From Actinomycetes bacterium (GTDB lineage Bacteria; Actinomycetota; Acidimicrobiia; Acidimicrobiales; JABEUL01), in contig JAJZNL010000051.1 of NCBI GenBank assembly GCA_021852345.1, forward strand, positions 1 to 33,469: a stretch of DNA of 33,469 bases, in the 5' to 3' direction. The notes beneath the pieces are model-generated. The model searched no databases. It saw only the letters and a list, made by a program, of their open reading frames with translations, and was not told where the DNA came from. Below, piece by piece: positions 16,290 to 22,835 of the stretch; the first letter of the stretch is position 1; every line of letters starts with the position of its first letter. A program made the translations under genes and the position numbers.

Positions 16290-17531
16290 ATGAGAGGATC
16301 ATACAGCACTTCCAGACATCACAGAATTGCCCAGAGAAGGGAAGTATTTAGAAAAAGAAGAAGAAACTCCTTAGTTGGGGCAACAATAATTGTGATTCTA
16401 TTTATTGCGCTTATAAGTGCCTCCTTAAGTTCTGGTATAGCAAAACCAATCTTTAGGACAAATGTATCGTTACCGCAAAGTTATACTGTTTCGGCGGTAT
16501 CTAGCCGTATTCAGTGGCCGCCGAATCCGATTGAATCTGCCGTAGGTGTGGTTGGTTCGGGCGTTCTAGCAACCAGCGGAAACGTAACTCCTAAACCTTT
16601 GGCAAGTGTTACCAAGCTTATGACAGCCTACATTATTCTAAAAGATTTTCCGATGGCTGTGGGGTCCAACGGATTTAATTACACGGTTACTATGCGTGAT
16701 CAAACTGAATGGGCTAAGGATGTGTCGCAAGGAGATTCCGAATCCAGAGTGGCCGCCGGAGAAGTGCTAAACGAGAGGACTTTGCTGACATATTTACTCA
16801 TCCCCAGCGCAGATAATGTTGCTGTAATTTTGGCACGCATTGATGCGAAAACCGTGGCAGAATTTGTTACCAAAATGAATGTTCAGGCAAAAGTGTTGGG
16901 GATGTACAATACTACGTATTTGGATCCAAGCGGCTTAAATCCAGGGGATGTTTCAACTGCGTACGATCAAACCGTTCTGGCAATGAAACTGATACAAAAC
17001 CCAGTTGTACGTCAGATCGTAAATCAACCGAGTATCAATTTCCCTGTATCGGGATGGCAGCAGAGTACAAACCCGATGCTCGGTGTCGACGGTACATTTG
17101 GCATTAAAACTGGATTTACACCTCAAGCGGGTGGAGTGTTGGTATTTGCTACGCCTTTTGATTATCAGGGAACGTCTTTAACGATAGTAGGGGTGATGAT
17201 TGGGTTAGCAGGTACCTATTCCATCTTAAAACAACTTGCGCATTACGGACAACTACTATTCCAAAGTGTTACGGCAGGACTGACTAAAGTCAATCTGCCA
17301 AGTCAAAATGTAATCGGACAAATTGCTGAAATCGGTGGGTCAAATTTGAAGTTCAATTTAGACGTTCATGGGATATCGACGTATCTTGAAAGCGGAACTC
17401 AAATTACTTATTCCAAAAAAATATTTCATTTAAATGAATCTTCGATGCGTCAAGGTTCCGTTGTCGGAACACTATATGTTTCGGCTGGAAATCTAACAAC
17501 ATTTCGCTTTAAAATATATATTGGGCAATAG
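16290..17531 (+). CDS. D-alanyl-D-alanine carboxypeptidase (peptidase S11, DacA-like)
   Basis: A 413-residue low-molecular-weight penicillin-binding protein that trims the terminal D-Ala from peptidoglycan stem peptides outside the membrane. A strongly basic N-terminus (RREVFRKRRR) and a hydrophobic segment at about 28-50 anchor it. The catalytic SxxK is S106-V-T-K109, and KTG is 273-275. The middle motif reads S173-A-D-N rather than the common S-x-N, so the usual Asn position is Asp with Asn just after it; this may be a clade variant. A beta-sandwich tail (about 330-413) follows, as in DacA proteins. The start is supported by the -10 placed 7 nt upstream and by the basic signal. Confidence 0.92.
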   Translation: MRGSYSTSRHHRIAQRREVFRKRRRNSLVGATIIVILFIALISASLSSGIAKPIFRTNVSLPQSYTVSAVSSRIQWPPNPIESAVGVVGSGVLATSGNVTPKPLASVTKLMTAYIILKDFPMAVGSNGFNYTVTMRDQTEWAKDVSQGDSESRVAAGEVLNERTLLTYLLIPSADNVAVILARIDAKTVAEFVTKMNVQAKVLGMYNTTYLDPSGLNPGDVSTAYDQTVLAMKLIQNPVVRQIVNQPSINFPVSGWQQSTNPMLGVDGTFGIKTGFTPQAGGVLVFATPFDYQGTSLTIVGVMIGLAGTYSILKQLAHYGQLLFQSVTAGLTKVNLPSQNVIGQIAEIGGSNLKFNLDVHGISTYLESGTQITYSKKIFHLNESSMRQGSVVGTLYVSAGNLTTFRFKIYIGQ

Positions 17532-17542
17532 TAAATATTTAT

Positions 17543-17575
17543 TAAGGTAAGTGAAAAACAAAGTTTTGTACCTTA
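17543..17575. repeat. Inverted repeat between dacA-like and ybjQ-like genes
   Basis: TAAGGTA (17543-17549) pairs with TACCTTA (17569-17575), and inside it AAAAC pairs with GTTTT around an AAA loop, giving one long interrupted hairpin. It follows the carboxypeptidase stop by 11 nt. No T-run follows, so it may be a weak or factor-assisted terminator, or part of the leader of the next gene. Confidence 0.4.
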
Positions 17576-17597
17576 TCTTAAGCTTAGGAGTTTAAAC

Positions 17598-18077
17598 ATG
17601 ATAAATAATCCCAACAATAATCCTAACGTGGATCCTAGGAAAGATCCGCAGTATATGCAGCAAAATTATGCAACTAATGTTCCGCCTCAGCCTTATGGCT
17701 ATCCGCCGTCGCAAACACCGGCTAATGCGCCTTTGGCTCTGTTGCCAATTACAACGGCGTTGGAAATTCACGGAAGCAAGGTGGTCCAAGAGTTGGGTAT
17801 TGTATATGGAATCGTAGCGCGTTCCTTGGGTGTCGGTAAGTCGATAACGGCAGGTCTGAGAACGATAGGCGGTGGGGAGATTAAACAGTATACACAACTA
17901 GTCGAAGATTCCAGGCGACATGCTTTGGACAGAATGATAGATAATGCCAGAATCCTAGGAGCAAACGCTATTATTGCCGTAAAATTTGATTCTTCTGAAA
18001 TTATTCAGGGCGTTACCGAAGTTATAGCCTACGGAACTGCTGTGGTAGTTATTCCCCAAAATCACCTTCAGAATTGA
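17598..18077 (+). CDS. YbjQ/UPF0145 family protein with Pro/Asn-rich N-terminus
   Basis: A 159-residue protein. Residues about 50-155 form the YbjQ/UPF0145 (DUF74) domain, a small pentameric alpha/beta fold; the conserved GxNAIIAVKFDS and IAYGTAVVV strands are clear (Gly-Ala-Asn-Ala about 117-120). The family has been called heavy-metal-binding, but its function is not established. The first 45 residues are Asn-, Pro- and Gln-rich and look disordered (NNPNNNPN, PPQPYGYPPSQ), an addition not found in short E. coli YbjQ. The ATG has AGGAG seven bases upstream. Two tiny genes follow. Confidence 0.85.
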   Translation: MINNPNNNPNVDPRKDPQYMQQNYATNVPPQPYGYPPSQTPANAPLALLPITTALEIHGSKVVQELGIVYGIVARSLGVGKSITAGLRTIGGGEIKQYTQLVEDSRRHALDRMIDNARILGANAIIAVKFDSSEIIQGVTEVIAYGTAVVVIPQNHLQN

Positions 18078-18122
18078 TATTTTGCGGTCCGCCGTGTCAT
18101 TTACCAAATGAAGAATTAGGTT

Positions 18123-18236
18123 ATGCTGGGAATATTGTTTGTGCTGATATATTTATTATTATTTGCTGCCGTTATTGGTGTGGTGATTTACAGTTTTCTT
18201 AGGAAGCGACATGGCGAGGAGTCTGTATATATTTAA
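18123..18236 (+). CDS. Very small single-pass membrane protein
   Basis: A 37-residue frame beginning MLGILFVLIYLLLF, with one hydrophobic helix (about 2-25) followed by a basic, then acidic tail (FLRKRHGEESVYI). The composition fits a real membrane peptide with the charged end in the cytoplasm. The Shine-Dalgarno is weak (AGG close to the ATG). It overlaps the next small gene by 26 nt in another frame. No family was recognised; the call rests on hydropathy and on the compact gene order. Confidence 0.45.
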   Translation: MLGILFVLIYLLLFAAVIGVVIYSFLRKRHGEESVYI

Positions 18237-18366
18237 TAGCAATTTAATAAAAACAGCTGAAGTGTTTCGAGACCCTTCTACCAACAGACTTATGCGGGTA
18301 TGGGTTAACCCGTATGACGGCAAACGTGTCTATGTGGCTGAAGGTCAGTTGCCCGGCAACATTTAG
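18211..18366 (+). CDS. Small hypothetical protein (51 residues)
   Basis: A 51-residue soluble protein beginning MARSLYIFNS and containing VFRDPSTNRLMRVWVNPYDG and a VYVAEG strand near the end. The start is supported by AGGAAG about five bases upstream. The even mix of charged, aromatic and turn residues looks like a small beta-strand protein, not noise. It is translated from the tail of the 37-residue membrane-peptide gene, so the two may be coupled. I do not recognise the family. Confidence 0.6.
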   Translation: MARSLYIFNSNLIKTAEVFRDPSTNRLMRVWVNPYDGKRVYVAEGQLPGNI

Positions 18367-18437
18367 TTAAATAGTATTTTGTTCTAGTTGAGCTAAGTGG
18401 TACCTTTAAAATTTATTGGCTTTATTGACGGAGAGAG

Positions 18438-19001
18438 ATGATAGTATTAATCAGACACGGTCAGACTGCATGGTCGCAAACAGGACAGCATACGGGAATG
18501 ACTGACATACCTTTGACAGATGTCGGAGTGGAAGGCGCAAAACGCCTGGAACCTTATTTGAGAGATATTAAGTTTTCCAGGATTTTAAGTTCTCCTCTTG
18601 TGCGAGCTAAGGATACAGCTAAGTTTGCTGGATTCGAAGAAATTGAGATTGATCCGGATCTGGTTGAATGGGATTACGGAGATACTGAAGGGTTGACTTC
18701 GGTAGAAATGGCAAAAAAAATCCCTGGGTGGTCGCTATTTAAGGATGGAGTTACAAATGGCGAAAGTATTCAAGACGTTAGCTTGCGGGCGCAAAACGTT
18801 ATATCAAAAATTGAAAGAAATATAGATGAGAACGTTTTAATTTTTGCCCACGGTCATATCTTACGCATTTTGGCGGCTTGTTGGTTACAGCAAGATCCGC
18901 ATTTTGCCGCACGACTCATTTTAGATCCGTGCTCGGTTAGTATGTTAGGTTTTGAACACGATGCCAAGGCCGTCTTGAGATGGAATGTTATCGATGTCTG
19001 A
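18438..19001 (+). CDS. Histidine phosphatase family protein (phosphoglycerate mutase-like)
   Basis: A 187-residue branch-1 histidine phosphatase. The phosphorylated His is His7 in LIRHGQTAW; Glu77 in EWDYGDTEG is the likely proton donor; the second catalytic His is in FAHGHILR (His138, with His140). The length is near that of CobC/GpmB-like phosphatases and shorter than true cofactor-dependent phosphoglycerate mutase (about 250), so a small-molecule phosphatase is more likely than a glycolytic mutase. The substrate cannot be told. The ATG has GGAGAG two to three bases upstream. Its stop lies in a short tandem duplication. Confidence 0.9.
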   Translation: MIVLIRHGQTAWSQTGQHTGMTDIPLTDVGVEGAKRLEPYLRDIKFSRILSSPLVRAKDTAKFAGFEEIEIDPDLVEWDYGDTEGLTSVEMAKKIPGWSLFKDGVTNGESIQDVSLRAQNVISKIERNIDENVLIFAHGHILRILAACWLQQDPHFAARLILDPCSVSMLGFEHDAKAVLRWNVIDV

Positions 19002-19026
19002 ACAATGAAATATGAACAATGAAATG
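18999..19026. repeat. Two-copy 14-bp tandem repeat at the phosphatase stop codon
   Basis: TGAACAATGAAATA (18999-19012) is followed directly by TGAACAATGAAATG (19013-19026). The first copy begins with the phosphatase stop codon. It looks like a simple local duplication; no function is proposed. Confidence 0.7.
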
Positions 19027-19053
19027 AGACAACATTTCAGTCTTAATAGTTAT

Positions 19054-19092
19054 AATTTACTGTTGAAATAATGTTGGTTCCAACAGTAAATT
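19054..19092. terminator. Hairpin between convergent phosphatase and Rrf2 genes
   Basis: AATTTACTGTTG (19054-19065) and CAACAGTAAATT (19081-19092) form a perfect 12-bp inverted repeat with a 15-nt loop. An alternative inner stem GTTGG/CCAAC (19073-19077 with 19080-19084) competes with it. Its place between two converging genes suggests a shared terminator; it lacks a clean T-run on either side, so this is moderate. Confidence 0.5.
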
Positions 19093-19151
19093 AATTGATC
19101 GATTTTTATGACACTTTTAAAACTGGGCTACGCATTAGAGTATAAATCTGT

Positions 19152-19595
19152 TTAATGGAGGCGCTTAACGTCTGATTTACCAAGAGATCGATCGACCATA
19201 TCCTGAATTGTAAAGGTGGAAAGATGTTCTCTCATATGTGTTCCGACTTCATCCCAGACCTCAAGCAATATGCACTGTCCTTCGTGTTGACAGGCACCGT
19301 TTTCATGTGGACGGCCAAAGTCTCCAGCCGAAATAGGACCGTCAACCGCACTGACTATTTCACCTAAAGTAATTTGGTCTAATGGTCTGGCCAATACATA
19401 ACCTCCGCCGACTCCGCGCTTAGAGACTACTATTCCCGCACCTTTTAAAGCGAGAAGAATCTGCTCTAAATAGGGTTGAGGCAGTCCAGTTCTGTCGGCC
19501 AAATCCTTGACCGATGTCGGACCCGAATCATCTTTGTGTAAAGCTAACGAAAGCAACGCTCTTGAAGCGTAGTCTCCTCGTGTCGAAACTCGCAT
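19152..19595 (-). CDS. Rrf2-family transcriptional regulator with two cysteines
   Basis: A 147-residue Rrf2 regulator. The N-terminal winged helix (about 1-75) has the family start MRVSTRGDYASRALL, the recognition region PQPYLEQILLAL and the wing GVGGGYVLARP. The sensing loop holds Cys102 and Cys108 (ACQHEGQC), the first two positions of the IscR/NsrR C-x5-C-x5-C pattern, but the third position is Trp114. A standard three-Cys [2Fe-2S] site is therefore absent; other ligands, thiol sensing or a small-molecule signal are possible. There is no Shine-Dalgarno; TAAGAT (19603-19608) lies 7 nt before the ATG, hinting at a leaderless message. No obvious target gene is adjacent. Confidence 0.88.
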   Translation of the reverse strand: MRVSTRGDYASRALLSLALHKDDSGPTSVKDLADRTGLPQPYLEQILLALKGAGIVVSKRGVGGGYVLARPLDQITLGEIVSAVDGPISAGDFGRPHENGACQHEGQCILLEVWDEVGTHMREHLSTFTIQDMVDRSLGKSDVKRLH

Positions 19596-20118
19596 ATCTA
19601 ATATCTTAGTGTAACCTTTTTGGGGTAACTTCCTTAGCTTACCTATAACAAAAGACGACTAAGCCTGAGAGCAACTATAAAAGATCTATATTTCAAAAAA
19701 AGTTGTGTATAGCAATATTTTCGTTAGTTTTAACCCAATGACATGATTTGTAAATTTTGTAGCAGAATGTGGCAGAATACTTCAGCGGTGAGCGCCAATA
19801 TTGTGTAGCTTAAAAAGCGCATGTAGTGATATTGGGGCTTGGTTTTTTTATTCATGAACCTGAGAGCTTTTACATGCAAATTATGTAGGTTGGAACTGTT
19901 TTAACAACGGTTGTTTTTTTTTGATAATATCGGCAACAGTCAGAATATGGGAAATTTATCTGTCTAAAATATGGTTGAATCTTAAAAGACAATATTGTTT
20001 TATATGCCGTATGTAAGAACTCGCGTAATTGGGAGATTCGACCCAGTGTCGTAAGTGGGCATGACGTTCGGTGATTCTTGAACTTTATTTATAAAAAATG
20101 GATTAAATTATTTACATT
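19596..20118. other. Divergent intergenic region with a terminator-like hairpin and no recognised gene
   Basis: This 523-nt gap separates the divergent Rrf2 and bpa genes. No protein gene was recognised. It holds a terminator-like hairpin (19790-19849, listed separately) and a second T-run (19914-19922) after a weak AACAA/TTGTT stem. Promoters for Rrf2 (left edge) and bpa (right edge, perhaps using TTGAAC at 20078-20083) should be here. Confidence 0.4.
19790..19849 (+). terminator. Terminator-like hairpin with no upstream gene; possible end of a small RNA
   Basis: The stem AGC-g-CCAATAT (19791-19801) pairs with ATATTGG-g-GCT (19829-19839), ten pairs with one mismatch, and encloses a second small stem GCTT/AAGC (19808-19811 with 19815-19818). 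GG and seven T residues follow (19843-19849). On the plus strand there is no gene between 19001 and this site except the antisense Rrf2 gene. A small RNA starting around 19620-19750 would explain a terminator here; that is inference. Confidence 0.4.
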
Positions 20119-20742
20119 ATGAATTTATTCTCTGAAATTAACTCTTTCTGGCAGGGCACCGACTTTGGCCTTACCCCCGACGTATTCATGGGCACCGGCA
20201 ATATAACTTGCGACTCCGAACCCATTGAATCGATTTCCCAAGATGGTTTAATAGTTGAAGGCGTTCACGACGAAGATATTGATGATGATGATCTTCAAGA
20301 TGGAACCTCTCAATCGGAGCATCCTGGTGAGATTGAAGTTGTTGAGATGGTTGAACAACCGGCTAAAGTTATGCGAATCGGTTCCATGGTAAAACAACTT
20401 CTTGATGAAGTTCGTCAATCGAAACTAGACGAGCAGGCTCGTGCAAGACTTGCAGAGATACACAATATTTCCGTAAAAGAGTTAGCAGGAACACTGTCAC
20501 CAGATTTAGTGGGAGAACTTGAAAGGATCACCCTTCCTTTTGGAGATGATGCTCCATCGGAGGCGGAGTTGAGGATTGCTCAGGCACAACTTGTGGGCTG
20601 GCTGGAAGGGCTATTTCACGGCATTCAGGCAACTCTTTTTGCTCAGCAGATGGCGATGCGAAACCAAATGCAGCCAGGAAGAATGCCCGGTGGCGATATT
20701 AATCAAGCCGCAGGCGAATTAAGACCTGGAACGTATCTCTAG
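20119..20742 (+). CDS. bpa: Bacterial proteasome activator Bpa/PafE
   Basis: A 207-residue homologue of mycobacterial Bpa (Rv3780), an ATP-independent ring that opens the 20S proteasome for selected, poorly folded proteins. The conserved core starts at VEQPAKVMRIGSM (about 77-89), continues through KQLLDEVRQ and the near-invariant AELRIAQAQLVGWLEGLFHG (about 155-174), and the protein ends in GTYL, matching the GQYL docking tail that inserts into the proteasome alpha ring. The N-terminal about 75 residues are acidic and variable, longer than in M. tuberculosis (174 residues in total). No Shine-Dalgarno supports the ATG at 20119, so a later start such as Met24 is possible. It implies a 20S proteasome elsewhere in the genome. 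Confidence 0.95.
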   Translation: MNLFSEINSFWQGTDFGLTPDVFMGTGNITCDSEPIESISQDGLIVEGVHDEDIDDDDLQDGTSQSEHPGEIEVVEMVEQPAKVMRIGSMVKQLLDEVRQSKLDEQARARLAEIHNISVKELAGTLSPDLVGELERITLPFGDDAPSEAELRIAQAQLVGWLEGLFHGIQATLFAQQMAMRNQMQPGRMPGGDINQAAGELRPGTYL

Positions 20743-21132
20743 TACTACCAAATCCTATATTAATGTCTGTATTAGAAACTTAGCAATGTACCTGTGATGC
20801 ACTTTAGCTACCGTTAATTAAAGAAAGACCAAATTTTAATTGATATTAATGGGTAGCCCTAAGGCAAATTATATTGCGGCTTTAATCGCTTTCGCCAAAA
20901 CTTTGAAGAGTTTGCAACAGATCTATTTTTTCAAATTCATCCCTTTTGGGATCTAACGTTCAAGTTAAAAAATCGTAATAAAAATAGACGGTAAGCTATT
21001 AGACGAAGCGTATTAATTCGGGGTAAAAGTTAGTTTAAGATACGTACCGACTTAAAGTACGTAATTGTCAGGCAATGAAGTCTCCGCACCGTCGGGCTGT
21101 TTTCTGACAACTCAATATAGAAAGAAAAAAAG
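20743..21132. other. Intergenic region and possible leader of the glycerol operon
   Basis: A 390-nt gap between bpa and glpD, same strand. The first 260 nt are A+T-rich and show nothing recognisable. The last 90 nt contain two inverted repeats described separately (21041-21110). No T-tailed terminator for bpa was found. Confidence 0.4.
21041..21110 (+). promoter_or_regulatory. Two-hairpin element upstream of glpD
   Basis: TACGTAC (21041-21047) pairs with GTACGTA (21057-21063), loop 9 nt. Immediately after, TTGTCAG (21065-21071) pairs with CTGACAA (21104-21110), enclosing a G+C-richer 32-nt segment. Both arm pairs are perfect. The second stem ends about 22 nt before the TTG start of glpD. The first may instead be a DNA-level operator, since TACGTA is itself palindromic. 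No known riboswitch class was matched. Confidence 0.4.
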
Positions 21133-22833
21133 TTGAACTCACCGGCGAATAAAAGATTAACGGACATAGAAAGACTTAAAAATTTTAAGTTTGATTTGAT
21201 TGTCATAGGAGGAGGCATTACCGGTGTCGGAATCGCTTTGGATGCCCAAAGCAGAGGACTTAAGGTGGCCCTTATCGAAAAGGATGATTTTTCATCAGGT
21301 ACCTCGTCTAAGTCATCTAAGTTAGTGCATGGAGGACTTCGCTATCTACAGCAAAAAGAGGTAAAGCTCGTCTATGAGTCCTTGGCCGAAAGGCAAAGAT
21401 TGCTACTCAACGCTCCACATATAGTCAGGCCATTGCCCTTTTTAATTCCACTTTACGGGCGTAAAGGCGTTGCAAATAAGAGTTTTGCTAGATTGATGTC
21501 GCTTGCGTTAACCGCATACGATATAACTGGTGGCTTCAGGGTGGGTAAGCTTCACAAAAGAATATCCGCAGAAGATACTTTAAGACTTTTGCCATCTCTA
21601 AAAAAAGAGATTGTCGCTGCCGGAATGATCTATTATGACGCAAGAACCGATGATTCTAGACTGACTTTAACGGTTGCAAAAACAGCGGAAAACTATGGTG
21701 CCACTATGGTCAACTATGCCGAAGCAGTTGGTTTTGTATACGATTCTAACTCTAAGGTTACTGGAGTAAAAGCTAAGGTTAGGCGTTTTGGAAGCAGTAA
21801 CGATGACTACATTGAGATCCAAATTAATTCAAAAGTCATCATAAATGCTACGGGAGTCTATAGTGATGAGGTGAGACTCTTGGACGAGGGAAGCCATCCG
21901 CAGAGTATCGTACCGGCAAAAGGGGTTCACATTGCAGTCGAAGGCAAGAAACTTCCTTGCAATATCGCTTGCGTTATTCCCGTCAAAAAAGATAAGAGGT
22001 CGATTTTTGTAATTCCATGGGGAAATGAAACTTACATTGGTACGACTGACACACAGTATTCGGGGGACCTGTTTAACCCCGACTGTACCAAAGAAGATAT
22101 TGATTATTTGATAAATGCAGTCAACGACTCCACGACGGCCAATTTGAAGCCTTCGGATGTTTTGGGAGCCTGGTCTGGATTGAGACCGTTGCTGAAAAAC
22201 TCTTCCAAAGGTGCCAAACTGTCGTCCAAGACGGCCGATCTATCCAGACAGCATAAAGTAACTAAGTCTCAGTCAAATGTGATTACGGTTACGGGCGGCA
22301 AATTGACTACTTATCGCAGAATGGCCGAAGATTGTGTTGACATGGCATGTGAAATGCTAAACGCTCAGGCCAAATGCAGAACCAAGAGGCTCTCCCTAAT
22401 GGGCGCTCCGGTCAACAACAAAATATTGGGTATCGGTGTCGTCGATAAAAGGCCTCAACCGAAACAGGGTGCGGACGTAATACTTTATGATCATCTGTAT
22501 TCCAGATACGGTACCGTGGCAGATGATTTAATTTCTTTAATGAACGAAAAACCCGAATTGGCCGAACCGTTAATGAAAAATCAGCCGTACAGACTCGTTG
22601 AGGCCCATTACGCAATTCATCATGAATGGGCCCAAACCATCGACGATATTCTTTCCAGGCGTACAAGAGCTGTTATATTTGACGAAGAGTCAACACTTGA
22701 CGCCGTAAACAACCTTGCGGAATTTATGGCAGCCGAATTAGATTGGAATCAAGACTTTAAAGTTAGTCAAATTGATTCTTTTAAAGATTCAGTTAGTAAG
22801 TTTTATTCGTTTGAAGGCAATGAAAGCAAATAA
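21133..22833 (+). CDS. glpD: Glycerol-3-phosphate dehydrogenase (FAD-dependent, aerobic type)
   Basis: A 566-residue flavoprotein that oxidises glycerol-3-phosphate to dihydroxyacetone phosphate at the membrane and passes electrons to quinone. The FAD-binding Rossmann motif is VIGGGITGVGIALDAQSRG (about 24-42), followed by the family signatures FSSGTSSKSSKLVHGGLRYL (about 53-72) and, further on, ATGVYSDEV and IPWGNETYIGTTD. The C-terminal cap domain (about 430-560) is complete, so the length is normal. The start is TTG with no clear Shine-Dalgarno; no better in-frame start precedes the FAD motif. It heads a three-gene operon, 2 nt before the AGPS-like gene. Confidence 0.95.
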   Translation: MNSPANKRLTDIERLKNFKFDLIVIGGGITGVGIALDAQSRGLKVALIEKDDFSSGTSSKSSKLVHGGLRYLQQKEVKLVYESLAERQRLLLNAPHIVRPLPFLIPLYGRKGVANKSFARLMSLALTAYDITGGFRVGKLHKRISAEDTLRLLPSLKKEIVAAGMIYYDARTDDSRLTLTVAKTAENYGATMVNYAEAVGFVYDSNSKVTGVKAKVRRFGSSNDDYIEIQINSKVIINATGVYSDEVRLLDEGSHPQSIVPAKGVHIAVEGKKLPCNIACVIPVKKDKRSIFVIPWGNETYIGTTDTQYSGDLFNPDCTKEDIDYLINAVNDSTTANLKPSDVLGAWSGLRPLLKNSSKGAKLSSKTADLSRQHKVTKSQSNVITVTGGKLTTYRRMAEDCVDMACEMLNAQAKCRTKRLSLMGAPVNNKILGIGVVDKRPQPKQGADVILYDHLYSRYGTVADDLISLMNEKPELAEPLMKNQPYRLVEAHYAIHHEWAQTIDDILSRRTRAVIFDEESTLDAVNNLAEFMAAELDWNQDFKVSQIDSFKDSVSKFYSFEGNESK

Positions 22834-22835
22834 TT

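Noticed and set aside
18438..19001. True cofactor-dependent phosphoglycerate mutase.
   Set aside because: At 187 residues it is too short for GpmA and lacks its longer insert; a general histidine phosphatase is the safer call.
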